The notes beneath the pieces are model-generated. The model was not told the DNA's origin, searched no databases, and worked only from the letters and a program-made list of their open reading frames with translations. Of a stretch of DNA of 64,000 nucleotides, positions 10,725 through 23,754 are shown in pieces. The first letter of the stretch is position 1. Each line of letters opens with the position of its first letter. The position numbers were made by a program, and so were the translations under genes. This DNA is from Costus lasius (Eukaryota; Streptophyta; Magnoliopsida; Zingiberales; Costaceae): assembly GCA_027563935.2 (NCBI GenBank), contig CM050454.1, positions 47,954,596-48,018,595 of the forward strand. The letters are read 5' to 3'.

Positions 10725-13463
10725 CTAATGGTTGAGAAATCTCAAACCCATATTATTACAGTGCTTCTCATGCTTCTGCTGCGCCAGAGGCTTGGTAAGT
10801 GGGTCAGCCAGATTGTCATCTGTATGAACCTTGCAGATTTTGATCTCACCTCGATCAATGATCTCCCGGATCAGGTGAAACCGTCTCTGTATGTGCTTGG
10901 ACTTCTGGTGCGACCGTGGTTCCTTTGCTTGTGCAATTGCTCCAGTGTTATCACAGAAGATAACCAAAGGATCTGCACTCGAAGGAACAACACCAAGTTC
11001 CTGAATGAACTTACGAATCCACACTGCCTCCTTGGATGCTTCCGAGGCTGCAACATACTCGGCTTCTGTTGTGGAATCAGCAACAGTAGACTGTTTGAAA
11101 CTTTTCTACACCACTGCTCCTCCATTCAAGCTAAAAGCATAGCCTGATTGCGATCGGAAATCATCCTGGTCCAACTGGAACGAAGCGTCAGTATATCCTT
11201 CAATACTGAGTTCTTCCTGACCACCATATATCAAGAACATATCTTTGGTCCTCCGCAGATATTTCAAAATGTTCTTGACTGCAATCCAGTGTGCCTGACC
11301 TGGATTACTTTGGAATCGACTGGTTACGCTTAACCCGTAAGCTACGTCTGGGCGAGTACACAACATCGCATACATAATGGACCCAATAGCCGAAGCATAA
11401 GGCGTATTGTCCATTTCATCTTTCTCAGTCTGTGTTTGTGGACACTGACTCTTTGAAAGATTCAGACCATGTCTGACTGGAAGATGTCCTCTTTTAGAAT
11501 TCTCTAAATGGAATCTCTCCAGGTCCTTATCGATGTAAGTACTCTGGCACAGCCCGAGAAGCCTCTTAGATCTATCCGTGTAGATCTTCACACCTAATAC
11601 ATAGGCTGCTTCTCCTAGATCTTTCATCTGGAAACATTTTTCTAACCATACTTTAACAGCATGTAGTTCAGGAATATCGTTTCCAATGATTAAGATATCA
11701 TCGACGTAGAGGACTAGGAAAGTAATCATGCTCCCACTAAACCTCTTATATACACACGGGTCATCTTCGTTCTTGATGAAACCAAACTCAGAGATTGATT
11801 CATCAAAACGAATATTCCAGCTTCTAGATGCTTGTTTAAGTCCATAAATGGACTTCTTTAACTTGCATATTTTATGACGATCTGATGGATTAGTGAAACC
11901 TTCAGGTTGTGTCATATACACATCCTCATCAAGTTTTCCATTAAGGAAAGCGGTCTTCACATCCATCTGCCAGATCTCATAATCGTAATATGCTGCTATC
12001 GCGAAAAGAATCCGAATAGACTTGAACATGGCTACAGGAGAGAAAGTTTCATCATAATCTATCCCGTAGATTTGTTTGAAACCTTTCGCAACTAGCCTGC
12101 CTTTATAGGTAACCACGTTACCATCCATGTCAATCTTCTTCTTGAAGATCCATTTACAGCCTATAGGGATTACTCCCGGAGGCGGATCAACCAAATCCCA
12201 GACTTGGTTATCTGACATGGAGTCCATCTCGGCTCGCATAGCTTCAAGCCATCTCGCTGACTCCGGTCCACTGACCGCATCCGCATAAGTGAGGGGTTCA
12301 TCATTATTCATTATGTAGACTCCATCATAGCGCTCAGGTTGTCGACGGATCCTTCCCGATCTACGCGGTTCCCGTGATATCTGAGCCTCAGGTTGTTCAA
12401 TAACCTGCTCAACTGGCTCAGGCTCATCCAATTGTGCTTGACTACTTTGTCCTTCTTCTGGATTCTCATCCAGCTTTATTTCTCTCCCACTGGCTTCTTG
12501 CAGAAGAAACTCCTTCTCAAGAAAAATGGCCGTCCGAGCAACAAATACCTTGTTCTCTTTGGGATCGTAGAAATAATAACCCTTAGTTTCCTTAGGGTAA
12601 CCGACAAAGATACATTTCTCAGATCTGCTCTCTAGTTTCCCAGAGGCGAGCTTTTTGACATAAGCCTCGCAACCCCAGATCTTAATAAATGTCAAGCTTG
12701 GCTGTTTCCCATACCATAACTCATATGGCATCTTTGAAACTGCCTTGGATGGCACTCGGTTTAGTACCTTTGCAGCTGTTTCCAGTGCAAAACCCCAAAA
12801 GGAGTAAGGTAGAGTAGCTTGACTCATCATCGAACGAACCATATCTAGTAAGGTTCTGTTCCTCCTCTCGGACACACCATTCCATTGCGGTGTTCCTGGC
12901 GGAGTGAGCTGTGAGATAATCCCACACTCCTTCAGATAGTCAGTAAACGCATGACTCAAGTATTCTCCACCTCGATCAGAACGAAGTGCCTTGATATTTC
13001 GGCCTAGATGATTCTGTACTTCATTTTTGAACTCTTTGAACTTGTCAAAAGATTCACTCTTATGTCTCATTAGATAGACATACCCATATCTACTGAAATC
13101 ATCAGTAAAGGTAATGAAGTATGAATAGCCACCTCTGGCATGTTTACTAAACGGCCCACACACATCACTGTGTATAAGGTCAAGTAAACCTGAAGCCCTT
13201 TGACCTTTGTGAGGAAAAGGAGCCTTCGTCATTTTACCCATTAAACAAGGTTTGCATGTATCAATCTCTTCATAGGAGAATGATCCCAGCAGTCCATGAT
13301 CATGCAACCGCTTAATGCGTTTCTTGTTAATATGGCCTAAACGACTATGCCATAGCAAGGTGCTGTCATCAGCATACTTGGCTTTCTTATTATCAATGTT
13401 CTGTATAGAATATTCCATGTCCAACATGAATAACCCATTGTTAATTGAACCAGTAGCATAAAC
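10725..13463 (-). pseudogene. pol: copia pol of CopA-3: integrase, reverse transcriptase and RNase H, downstream of the CopA-4 insertion
   Basis: Reading from the CopA-4 boundary at 13463 toward 10725, the frame encodes the integrase zinc finger (HSRLGHINKKR...CKPCLMGK), the integrase core with D (HSDVCGPF), D (LRSDRGGEY) and E (SERRNRT), a linker rich in E and P, the reverse transcriptase with YVDDILIIGND, and RNase H (YTDASF ... STTEAEY ... CDNTGA). It continues the gag-protease part at 22610-23754. A TAG at 11108-11106 replaces the Trp codon of VVWKSFKQST and cuts off the last 127 residues of RNase H; sister copy CopA-6 keeps TGG there. No intact protein is possible. The purine run next to the LTR (gggagat on the minus strand at about 10711-10705) is the polypurine tract. 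Confidence 0.92.
13459..13463. repeat. target-site duplication of CopA-4 (taaac), left copy
   Basis: taaac at 13459-13463 and again at 22605-22609 flank CopA-4 exactly. The duplicated bases belong to the CopA-3 coding sequence, between the protease and integrase regions. Confidence 0.96.
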
Positions 13464-15193
13464 TGTTGGGTCCCCTTCTAGGGGGAGCGCAAGCGGATAA
13501 AACCCCTTTCAAGAGGGGGGGCCGAAAACCCTAAGAGTGGGTGGCGCATATTTCATTCAATCCATGAAGATGCTAGGGTTTCAACTAATCGCATGTTACA
13601 TGTTCTCATGATCAACTTCGAACGATTGAATGGATAAGAGAGAATTCATACCATTGCCATGAGGATTGGACTCAGCTTGGAAGCTAGAGAACGATAGGGT
13701 TCTCCTCCAAAGTGTGCCACACACAAGAAGAAATTGGCCTACACCTTGTCGTCCTTGTGCTAGCAAGGCTTCAAGGTTCCTTTTCGTATGGAAGGGAAGG
13801 GAAAATCTTGCTTGGCGAGACTCCTTTCTCTTGTTTTCGTCCAGTCGTCTCTTCACCGAATTGGAGAAGCCTTCACAAGAGAATTCGACAAGTGAGTAAC
13901 CTCCCACACTAATGTGGAGGCGTTACACACAATCCACTTGAAACCGAATTCCAAAGATGGAAAGTATTGAAGGCTTAAGCGTTCACCCAAAGTGAACCAA
14001 GCCCTTAACTCACCTCCCACGAACCATGCGCTCATCCATGAGCCGGTTCAATGTCGGTTTGGTCCAAGACCAATTAACCCAAGCCATATGGTCTAGATCA
14101 CAATAAACCCTAAAGGTTCAAGATCCAACCGTTCATTTCTTAATGCTCCTGATCTCATCGATCTAGCATTATCTCTCTCGATCGAAGCTTACCGATCTCA
14201 AGCCCTAATCAATCAAACATGATCAGACCAGATCTCACTTACAATCAGAGATTAAATCCCTTTAAACTGAACCCAAACAATTCAGTCCACACGATCTGAC
14301 TCAAGTAAGCCATATCATCAAATTGTGCGACCCTGAGGGTTTCCTTTAAATGTCGGTAACGATAACTCACGTTATCACGATCAGTGAGGGGTATCTAGCA
14401 ACACATCACTGTCTCCCGATATAAAGGAAAGAGTCTTCCAAGACTACTCCCAAATCACAGCACAAGTGTGAATCTTCTTCACAAGGCATACATGTGTCCT
14501 TTGCCACTGGATGTTCTTATTGGACAAGCCTGTCAAGCTTGTAACTCCAATATGATGAGCATGATTAGATCAGATGAACATAGTCACCTGGGTATGGCCA
14601 TACACTATCTCAATCATCTCATCTAGGGGGGCCCTTTAGAACATCACACTCCTTAAACAAGGAGACGGCAATCCTATATCTATCACTAGTGTCCTAACCT
14701 GACTCATGATCATTATCCAAGATAGTCTATAATCATTATATTTCAAATGATATTGAAATACCTCAAAATAATGACATTCATCATTTAGAAACACAAGTGA
14801 TCTCAAGTCAAAGGACATGTGCCACTTGGTGCTTACAAGGAATATTCACATTGTGACAACCAACTGAATATCCTAGTAGGGTCTGTCCAGTACATCCAAT
14901 GTACCCATGAGTCTACATCTTATTCCATGCTCGAAGCATCCTATAAGATTAGAACACATATTAGTCTCAATCATATCAAGGCTGTCTCAAGTTCACCAAG
15001 ATATCTCGACTAAGGACATATGCATGTCAGCATAGCTGAACAGCTTTGAGACATTATTCAGAAGTACACTTATTACAGCAGACAAGGTAACAACCTGAAT
15101 AATAACCATGCCTTTATAAACTCAAGAGTTTATTACATGATACTTATACAATCCCAAGGCCTCAAACATTAGCCTTAAGGGCATACCCCAACA
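13464..15193 (-). repeat. 3' LTR of CopA-4 (1730 bp)
   Basis: Near-identical to 20875-22604. Two G/C-run hairpins lie at the U5 end (ccccttctaggggg and the cccctttcaagaggggg block at about 13504). A TATA-like tttatat on the minus strand lies near 14420, just upstream of the conserved 28-bp block at 14383-14410, and could mark the promoter. Confidence 0.95.
14383..14410 (-). promoter_or_regulatory. 28-bp LTR block shared by CopA and CopD, similar in CopC
   Basis: The block (agtgaggggtatctagca... on the plus strand) ends in short inverted arms, agtg and cact. It is identical over 28 bases to 47690-47717 in the solo CopD LTR and matches 21 of 28 bases at 34779-34806 in the CopC-1 LTR, in the same sense relative to each LTR. 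The families are otherwise well diverged. It may be a promoter-proximal or RNA structural element; the role is inferred only. Confidence 0.45.
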
Positions 15194-15213
15194 ATCTCCC
15201 ACTTGCACTTAAT

Positions 15214-18200
15214 CTAATGGTTGAGAAACCTCAAACCCATATTATTACAGTGCTTCTCATGCTTCTGCTGCGCCAGAGGCTTGGTAAGCGGGTCAGCCAG
15301 ATTGTCGTCTGTATGAACTTTGCAGATTTTGATCTCGCCTCGATCAATGATCTCCCGGATCAAGTGAAACCGTCTCTGTATGTGCTTGGATTTCTGGTGC
15401 GACCGTGGTTCCTTTGCTTGTGCGATTGCTCCAGTGTTATCACAGAAGATAACCAAAGGATCTGCACTCGAAGGAACAACACCAAGTTCTCTCACGAACT
15501 TACAAATCCACACTGCCTCCTTGGATGCTTCCGAGGCTGCAACATACTCGGCTTCTGTTGTGGAATCAGCAACAGTTGACTGTTTGAAACTCTTCCACAC
15601 CACTGCTCCACCATTCAAGCTAAAAACATAGCCTGATTGCGATCGGAAATCATCCTGGTCCGACTGGAACGAAGCGTCAGTATATCCCTCTATACTGAGT
15701 TCTTCCTGACCACCATATATCAAGAACATATCTTTGGTCCTCCGCAGATATTTTATAATGTTCTTGACTGCAATCCAGTGCGCCAAACCTGGATTACTTT
15801 GGAATCGACTGGTTACGCTTAACCCGTAAGCGACGTCAGGGCGAGTACACAACATCGCATACATAATGGACCCAATAGCCGAAGCATAAGGCGTATTGTC
15901 CATTTCATCTTTCTCAGTCTGTGTTTGTGGACACTGACTCTTCGAAAGATTCAGACCATGTCTGACTGGAAGATATCCACGTTTAGAATTCTCTAAATGG
16001 AATCTCTCCAGGACTTTATCGATGTAAGTACTCTGGCACAGCCCGAGAAGCCTCTTAGATCTATCCCTGTAGATCTTCACACCTAATACATAGGCTGCTT
16101 CTCCTAGATCTTTCATCTGGAAACATTTTCCTAACCATGCTTTAACAGCATGCAATTCAGGAATATCGTTTCCAATGATTAAGATATCATCAACGTAGAG
16201 GATTAGGAATGTAATCACGCTCCCACTAAACCTCTTATATACACACGGGTCGTCCTCGTTCTTGATGAAACCAAACTCAGAGATTGATTCATCAAAACGA
16301 ATATTCTAGCTTCTTGATGCTTGTTTAAGTCCATAAATGGACTTCTTTAACTTGCATATTTTATGACGATCTGCTGGATTAGTGAAACCTTCAGGTTGTG
16401 TCATATACACATCCTCATCCAGATTTCCATTAAGGAAAGCTGTTTTCACATCCATCTGCCAGATCTCATAATCGTAATATGCAGCTATCGCGAAAAGAAT
16501 CCGAATAGACTTAAACATGGCTACAGGAGAGAAAGTTTCATCATAATCTATCCCGTAGATTTGTTTGAAACCTTTCGCTACTAGCCTGCCTTTATAGGTA
16601 ACCACGTTACCATCCATGTCAATCTTCTTCTTGAAGATCCATTTACAGCCTATAGGGATTACTCCCGAAGGCGGATCAACCAAATCCCAGACTTGGTTAT
16701 CTGACATGGAGTCCATCTCGGCTCGCATAGCTTCAAGCCATCTAGCTGACTCCGGTCCACTGACCGCATCCGCATAGGTGAGGGGTTCATCATTATCAAT
16801 GATGTAGACTCCGTCATAGCACTCAGGCTGTCGACGGATCCTTCCCGATCTTCGCGGTTCCCGTGATATCTGAGCCTCAGGTTGTTCAATAACCTGTTCT
16901 ACCGGCTCAGGCTCATCCAACTGTGCTTGACTACTTTGTCCTTCATCTGGATTCTCATCCAGTTTTATTTCTCTCCCACTGCCCTCTTGCAGAAGAAATT
17001 CCTTCTCAAGAAATATGGCAGTCCGAGCAACAAATACCTTGTTCTCCTTGGGATCGTAGAAATAATAACCCTTAGTTTCCTTAGGGTAACCGACAAAGAT
17101 ACATTTGTCAGATTTGCTCTCCAGTTTCCCAGAGGCGAGCTTTTTGACATAAGCCTCGCAACCCCAGATCCTGATAAATGTCAAGCTAGGCTGTTTCCCA
17201 TACCATAACTCATATGGCGTTTTAGAAACTGCCTTGGATGGCACTCGGTTTAGTACCTTTGCAGCTGTTTCCAGTGCAAAACCCCAAAAGGAGTATGGAA
17301 GAGTAGCCTGACTCATCATAGAACGAACCATGTCAAGTAACGTTCTATTTCTCCTCTCGGACACACCATTCCATTGCGGTGTTCCTGGCGGAGTGAGCTG
17401 TGAGATAATCCCACACTCTTTCAGATAGTCAGTAAATTCTCGACTTAGGTATTCTCCACCTCGATCAGAACGAAGTGCCTTGATATTTCGGCCTAACTGA
17501 TTTTGTACTTCATTTTTGAACTCTTTGAACTTGTCAAAAGATTCACTTTTATGTCTCATTAGATAGACATACCCATACCTACTGAAATCATCAGTAAAGG
17601 TAATGAAGTACAGATAGCCACCTCTGGCATGTTTACTAAATGGCCCACACACATCACTGTGTATTAGGTCAAGTAAACCTGAAGCCCTTTGACCTTTATT
17701 AGGAAAAGGTGACTTCGTCATTTTACCCATCAAACAAGCTTTGCATGTATCAATCTCCTCACAGGAGAATGATCCCAGCAGTCCATGATCATGCAACCGC
17801 TTAATGCGCTTCTCGTTTATATGGCCTAAACGACTATGCCATAGCAAGGTGCTGTCATCAGCATACTTGGCTTTCTTATTATCAATGTTTTGTATGGAAC
17901 ATTCCATGTCCAACATGAATAACCCATTGTTAATTGAACCAGTTGCATACACAATATTATCATAAGTTAAAACACACTTTGAAGTCTTGCATTCAAAGGA
18001 AAAACCCTTCCTGACAAGAGCAGGAATGGAGATAATATTCTTGGTAATACTGGGTACAAAATAACAATTGTTTAATTCTAATACAATGCCAGATGGTAAA
18101 GAAATGAAATAGTCTCCTACAGCAACAGCAGCAACCCGTGCCCCGTTTCCAACGCGTAGGTCTACCTCATGCTGTCCCACCTGCCTTCTTCTCTTGAGTT

Positions 18201-19098
18201 CCTGTACATTTGAACAAATGTGAACTCCACATGCAGTGTCCAACACCCATGAAATAGAAGAAGAAGATAATGTGACCTCAGTCACATATATACCTGAGCC
18301 AGAAGCGATGCTTCCCCTCTTATCTCCTTGGAGCGCTTTACAGTCCTTTTTCCAGTGACCCAGCTGGCCACAATGGAAACACCTGTTGTCCTTCGACCGC
18401 TTAACCTTCTGTTTCAGAGCCTTACTGTAGTTCTTGACAGGGGCTTTGCCCTTCTTCCCCTTCTTCTTGTTCCTGGAAGGAACCATCAAGACAGAGGTTG
18501 AAGGCTTTCCCTTCAGAGTTTCCTCAGTAGTCAAGAGCATATTCAGCAGCTCTGCCGGAGTACAATCGATCTTGTTCATATTAAAGTTAATAATGAACGC
18601 ATCGAAAGAGGGCGGGAGAGACTGCAGAATTATGTCTACAGCAAGCTCCTGGTTGACGGTATGCCCCAGTTTCTCCAGAGCCTCCATGTGCCCAATCATC
18701 TTGAGCACGTGAGCTCCCACTGGGCTCCCTTCAGCCAGTTTGCTCTGAAAGAAGAGCTTCGTCAGATTATAGCGTTCTGTCCTCGCTTGTGCAGCATACA
18801 GCATCTTGAGGTTCGCTATAATCTCTATAGCCGACATATCCTCATGCTGACGCTGCAGCGGTGGCGTCATAGACGCTAGCATCAGGCAAGCGACATCAAT
18901 GCTATCATTGACGTGCTTTTCATAGGCATCGCGAACCGCCCTTGCGGCGTTCGCAGCGGGTTGAGGCGGCACTGCCGTCTGGAGGACATACAGTTTCCTC
19001 TCTGCCTTAAGAACGATCTTAAGGTGTCTGAACCAGTCAGAGAAGTTTGGCCCTGCAAACTTCTCCCTTTCCAGTAGGGATCGCACATTGAAGCTCAT
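15214..19098 (-). pseudogene. gag-pol: copia gag-pol polyprotein of CopA-4 (1294 codons, one nonsense codon)
   Basis: A single frame runs from ATG 19098-19096 to the stop at 15214, interrupted only by TAG at 16308-16306 (codon 931), where CopA-3 and CopA-6 have a Trp (ASRSWNIRF). Domains in order: capsid (residues about 1-230), zinc knuckle C240-C253 (CFHCGQLGHWKKDC), protease around D287 (VLDTACG; the usual D-T/S-G reads D-T-A here and in CopA-3), integrase zinc finger (about 420-460), integrase core D482, D545, E581, and reverse transcriptase with YVDD at 968-971, followed by RNase H (YTDASF, CDNTGA) to the end. The nonsense codon lies upstream of the YVDD catalytic box, so the truncated product would lack the reverse transcriptase active site and RNase H. 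TGG to TAG is a single G-to-A change. The layout (protease, integrase, RT, RNase H) is that of Ty1/copia. Confidence 0.94.
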
Positions 19099-20860
19099 GG
19101 TGTTCGTTGCTGCAGGTATCTACAACAATGCAAGAACAGCAAGGTTAGTATCAATGTTTAGAATCTATCCAGGACTTAAGAAAGATTCTTTTCTCACTAT
19201 TTTGTCTGACTGAAAAATCCAGTAAACAGTCCGAAAGAGTAACACTCTTTTAGTGAGATGGGATCCAGATTTCATACTTGGTCTCCGCGTCCCGCTCAGG
19301 CGAGATAAGATGCACAGAGATGACAAGCATTAATTTCTAGTAGGCTGTCCCAGCCAATCGCCAACCCGTGCGATTCCCCTTCATCTGGGCAATCCAGCAG
19401 ACTGTGCCAACTGAGTTGGTACAACACAGTCTCTGATCCCACAGATGGCTGCCTCCATGTGCTACCATATGCGCCACATATGTAGCCTACATGGTGAAGC
19501 TGACCCGACCTACTCCCTGGACCACCACGTGCTATGCTGAGCAACGAGAAGCGATAAATCCCTTCTCTGTAACACGCAGGTGAAATCCAGCACCGTCTGA
19601 AGATAGATGGACGTGCCCACTGAGTGGGTACAACACGGCTCCAACGATAGTCAGAACGGTGAGGTTTCGCGTCAGAAGGCTTTTCGAGCTTGATATGTTA
19701 GCGTTGGATTTTACCGGTCTTTTATCTTCTTCACTATCATTCAAGTCCTATGGTGATAGCAGAAGATAAACACATGCAATTCTAATTATATAAGCAATAA
19801 ATAGAAAGCATGATCTTATGTGGTAAAAGCCCATGAACCCTAGTAAGACCTTAATTTTACTTAAGTCTTCACTTGAGCTCTTTTGCATCTCATCTGGTCC
19901 AACCCAGGGCCCTAGCGCCAAGAGCACCTCAGGTGCGCCACCAGCTGAATGCCCCTCTTGGATGTGTGCCTTTATGCTCTTGTCTAATCAAAATACATTT
20001 TGATCTATCTAGACAAGCTTTGACTCGCAGGTCAATTATACAATAGATTAACAAAAATGTGATTCGCAGATCACAATAATATTAACTTATAATTAACCAG
20101 GCACGCAGGCCCCAGCACAGCACACAATAGGGCAACCCACATAAGATTAAATAAACAAGCATCATGGCATCATTCAATCAATCATGTGATCCATAGACAA
20201 AATAAAAATTTTCAAATCCCATTGGAATCAATTTTACTTGTCTTATGTGCCCTACTACCTTACAATGGTCCATTGATAGGGATCCACTCATCAATCTAGT
20301 TAGATCCAAGCCCTTGCATGCACCAAGTCCTAACTGACTCGAGTTGACCTAATGGTCAACCATGCATGCCCCTAGGGCTGAACAACCAACATGAGTTCTG
20401 GCAAGCGGGTGTGACCCCGGGCCTAACTCATGTGTGTTCACTGGTTGTCTCAACCAGACCTCGCTACACGCCATTGATGCAGTCAACCTATAGCCACCTC
20501 GTGCTTGCGCACAGGTGCTATCTGGTCGACCCATCTAGGCTGTCAGATGGTCTGATCAGACTAGCTTGATCTATACAAGATGATGCTTTCAACCCCATCA
20601 ACCCATCTAAGGGTTTACAATAGGTGCAACTTAGATCTAGTTGGGCGCGCATGTCATTTAGGGTTTGAAAAACACAATTACAATAACATGAACCGCAACC
20701 AACATACATGCGCCAATCATCTAGCGCCAAGATAACTCTTATACATGCGCAAATCTAAACATACTATCAACTAGTATACTCGCATGAAGAGAAAAAACAT
20801 AGATCTAAGCAACAAACATACATGGATCACTCAAAGCAATCAAAAGAACATATAAGACCG
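19099..20860 (-). other. leader (5' untranslated region) of CopA-4
   Basis: About 1.76 kb between primer site and gag, with no large open frame. It holds the leader frame at 19296-19544 shared with the other CopA copies. It lacks the B-box-like block of CopA-1 and CopA-2. A long leader before gag is typical of BARE1/Angela-like copia elements, where it carries packaging and translation signals; no specific signal is identified here. Confidence 0.6.
19296..19544 (-). other. possible leader open reading frame (CopA-4 copy)
   Basis: An 82-codon frame matching the leader frames at 954-1400 and 23953-24246, with the same stop and several substitutions. No known domain. Confidence 0.18.
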
Positions 20861-20872
20861 GCTCTGATACCA
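20861..20872 (-). promoter_or_regulatory. primer binding site of CopA-4 (initiator-Met tRNA)
   Basis: TGGTATCAGAGC on the minus strand, two bases inside the 5' LTR end at 20875. Confidence 0.95.
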
Positions 20873-20874
20873 AT

Positions 20875-22604
20875 TGTTGGGTCCCCTTCTAGGGGGAGCG
20901 CAAGCAGATAAAACCCCTTTCAAGAGGGGGGGCCGAAAACCCTAAGAGTGGGTGGCGCATATTTCATTCAATCCATGAAGATGCTAGGGTTTCAACTAAT
21001 CGCATGTTACATGTTCTCATGATCAACTTCGAACGATTGAATGGATAAGAGAGAATTCATACCATTGCCATGAGGATTGGACTCGGCTTGGAAGCTAGAG
21101 AACGATAGGGTTCTCCTCCAAAGTGTGCCACACACAAGAAGAAATTGGCCTACACCTTGTCGTCCTTGTGCTAGCAAGGCTTCAAGGTTCCTTTTCGTAT
21201 GGAAGGGAAGGGAAAATCTTGCTTGGCGAGACTCCTTTCTCTTGTTTTCGTCCAGTCGTCTCTTCACCGAATTGGAGAAGCCTTCACAAGAGAATTCGAC
21301 AAGTGAGTAACCTCCCACACTAATGTGGAGGCGTTACACACAATCCACTTGAAACCGAATTCCAAAGATGGAAAGTATTGAAGGCTTAAGCGTTCACCCA
21401 AAGTGAACCAAGCCCTTAACTCACCTCCCACGAACCATGCGCTCATCCATGAGCCGGTTCAATGTCGGTTTGGTCCAAGACCAATTAACCCAAGCCATAT
21501 GGTCTAGATCACAATAAACCCTAAAGGTTCAAGATCCAACCGTTCATTTCTTGATGCTCCTGATCTCATCGATCTAGCATTATCTCTCTCGATCGAAGCT
21601 TACCGATCTCAAGCCCTAATCAATCAAACATGATCAGACCAGATCTCACTTACAATCAGAGATTAAATCCCTTTAAACTGAACCCAAACAATTCAGTCCA
21701 CACGATCTGACTCAAGTAAGCCATATCATCAAATTGTGCGACCCTGAGGGTTTCCTTTAAATGTCGGTAACGATAACTCACGTTATCACGATCAGTGAGG
21801 GGTATCTAGCAACACATCACTGTCTCCCGATATAAAGGAAAGAGTCTTCCAAGACTACTCCCAAATCACAGCACAAGTGTGAATCTTCTTCACAAGGCAT
21901 ACATGTGTCCTTTGCCACTGGATGTTCTTATTGGACAAGCCTGTCAAGCTTGTAACTCCAATATGATGAGCATGATTAGATCAGATGAACATAGTCACCT
22001 GGGTATGGCCATACACTATCTCAATCATCTCATCTAGGGGGGCCCTTTAGAACATCACACTCCTTAAACAAGGAGACGGCAATCCTATATCTATCACTAG
22101 TGTCCTAACCTGACTCATGATCATTATCCAAGATAGTCTATAATCATTATATTTCAAATGATATTGAAATACCTCAAAATAATGACATTCATCATTTAGA
22201 AACACAAGTGATCTCAAGTCAAAGGACATGTGCCACTTGGTGCTTACAAGGAATATTCACATTGTGACAACCAACTGAATATCCTAGTAGGGTCTGTCCA
22301 GTACATCCAATGTACCCATGAGTCTACATCTTATTCCATGCTCGAAGCATCCTATAAGATTAGAACACATATTAGTCTCAATCATATCAAGGCTGTCTCA
22401 AGTTCACCAAGATATCTCGACTAAGGACATATGCATGTCAGCATAGCTGAACAGCTTTGAGACATTATTCAGAAGTACACTTATTACAGCAGACAAGGTA
22501 ACAACCTGAATAATAACCATGCCTTTATAAACTCAAGAGTTTATTACATGATACTTATACAATCCCAAGGCCTCAAACATTAGCCTTAAGGGCATACCCC
22601 AACA
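20875..22604 (-). repeat. 5' LTR of CopA-4 (1730 bp)
   Basis: Partner of 13464-15193, same length, three differences seen. It drives transcription of the element toward lower coordinates. Confidence 0.96.
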
Positions 22605-23754
22605 TAAACAATATTATCAAGAGTAAGATAACACTTTGAAATCTTGCATTCAAAGGAAAACCCTTTCCTGACAAGAGCAGGAATAGAGATAATATTTTTG
22701 GTAATACTGGGTACAAAGTAACAATTGTTTAATTCTAATACAATGCCAGATGGTAATGAGATGTAATAATCCCCTACAGCAACAGCAGCAACCCGTGCCC
22801 CGTTTCCAACTCGTAGGTCCACCTCATGCTGTCCCACCTGCCTTCTTCTCTTGAGTTCCTGTACATTTGAACAAATGTGAACTCCACATGCAGTGTCCAA
22901 CACCCATGAAATAGAAGAAGATGAAACCATGACTTCCGTCACGTATATACCTGAGCCAGAAGCGATGCTTCCCCTCTTATCTCCTTGGAGCGCTTTACAG
23001 TCCTTTTCCAGTGACCCAGCTGGCCACAGTGGAAACACCTGTTGTCCTTTGACCGCTTAACCTTCTGTTTCAGAGCCTTGCTGTAGTTCTTGACAGGGGC
23101 CTTGCCCTTCTTCCCCTTCTTCTTGTTCCTTGAAGGAACCATTAAGACAGAGGTTGAAGGCTTTCCCTTCAGAGTTTCCTCAGTAGTCAAAAGCATATTC
23201 AGCAGCTCTGTCGGAGTACAATCGATTTTGTTCATATTAAAGTTAATAATGAACGCATCAAAAGAAGGCGGGAGAGACTGCAGAATAATGTCTACAGCAA
23301 GCTCCTGGTTGATGGTATGCCCCAGTTTCTCCAGAGCCTCTTTATGCCCAATCATCTTGAGCACGTGAGCTCCCACTGGGCTCCCTTCAGCCAGTTTGCT
23401 CTGAAAGAAAAGCTTGGTCAGATTATAGCGTTCAGTCCTCGCCTGTGCAGCATACAGCATCTTGAGGTTTGCTATAATCTCTATAGCCGACATATCCTCA
23501 TGCTGACGCTGCAGCGATGGCGTCATAGACGCTAGCATCAGGCAAGCGACATCAATGCTATCATTGACGTGCTTTTCATAGGCTTCACGAACCGCCCTTG
23601 CGGCGTTCGCAGCGGGTTGAGGCGGCACAGCCGTCTCGAGGACATACAGTTTCCTCTCTGCCTTAAGAACGATCTTAAGGTGTCCGAACCAGTTTGAGAA
23701 GTTTGGCCCAGCAAACTTCTCCCTTTCCAGTAGGGATCGCACATTGAAGCTCAT
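22605..23754 (-). pseudogene. gag: copia gag and protease of CopA-3, upstream of the CopA-4 insertion
   Basis: ATG 23754-23752 opens the capsid, which reads cleanly for about 250 codons to the zinc knuckle (CFHCGQLGHWK). A one-base loss in a T run near 23003 (four T where CopA-1 and CopA-4 have five) shifts the frame, so the protein ends at 22939. The original frame resumes downstream and encodes the protease region (WVLDTACGVHICSN) up to the CopA-4 insertion at 22605. The remainder of pol continues at 13463. The frameshift alone would remove protease and all enzymes from the polyprotein. Confidence 0.93.

Larger units (their letters stand above)
13464..22604 (-). mobile_element. CopA-4: complete, very young copia element (9141 bp) nested in CopA-3
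   Basis: Both LTRs are exactly 1730 bp, start TGTTGG and end CCCAACA on the element strand, and are flanked by TAAAC. Comparing them by eye I found only three differences, all A/G transitions (gcggataa/gcagataa, ctcagc/ctcggc, cttaatg/cttgatg). The order is 5' LTR 22604-20875, primer site 20872-20861, leader, a single gag-pol frame 19098-15214, polypurine tract and 3' LTR 15193-13464. One nonsense codon in reverse transcriptase is the only coding defect seen. It is the best preserved copy of the family here and the best reference for it. Confidence 0.97.

Noticed and set aside
10728..11147. Plus-strand open frame that recurs at 15217-15579 and 52772-53134
   Set aside because: Antisense to CopA RNase H, and conserved only because RNase H is.
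18434..18712. Plus-strand open frame (MTGALPFF...) that recurs at 91-309 and 23090-23368
   Set aside because: It is antisense to the lysine-rich end of CopA gag. Its recurrence reflects conservation of gag on the other strand.
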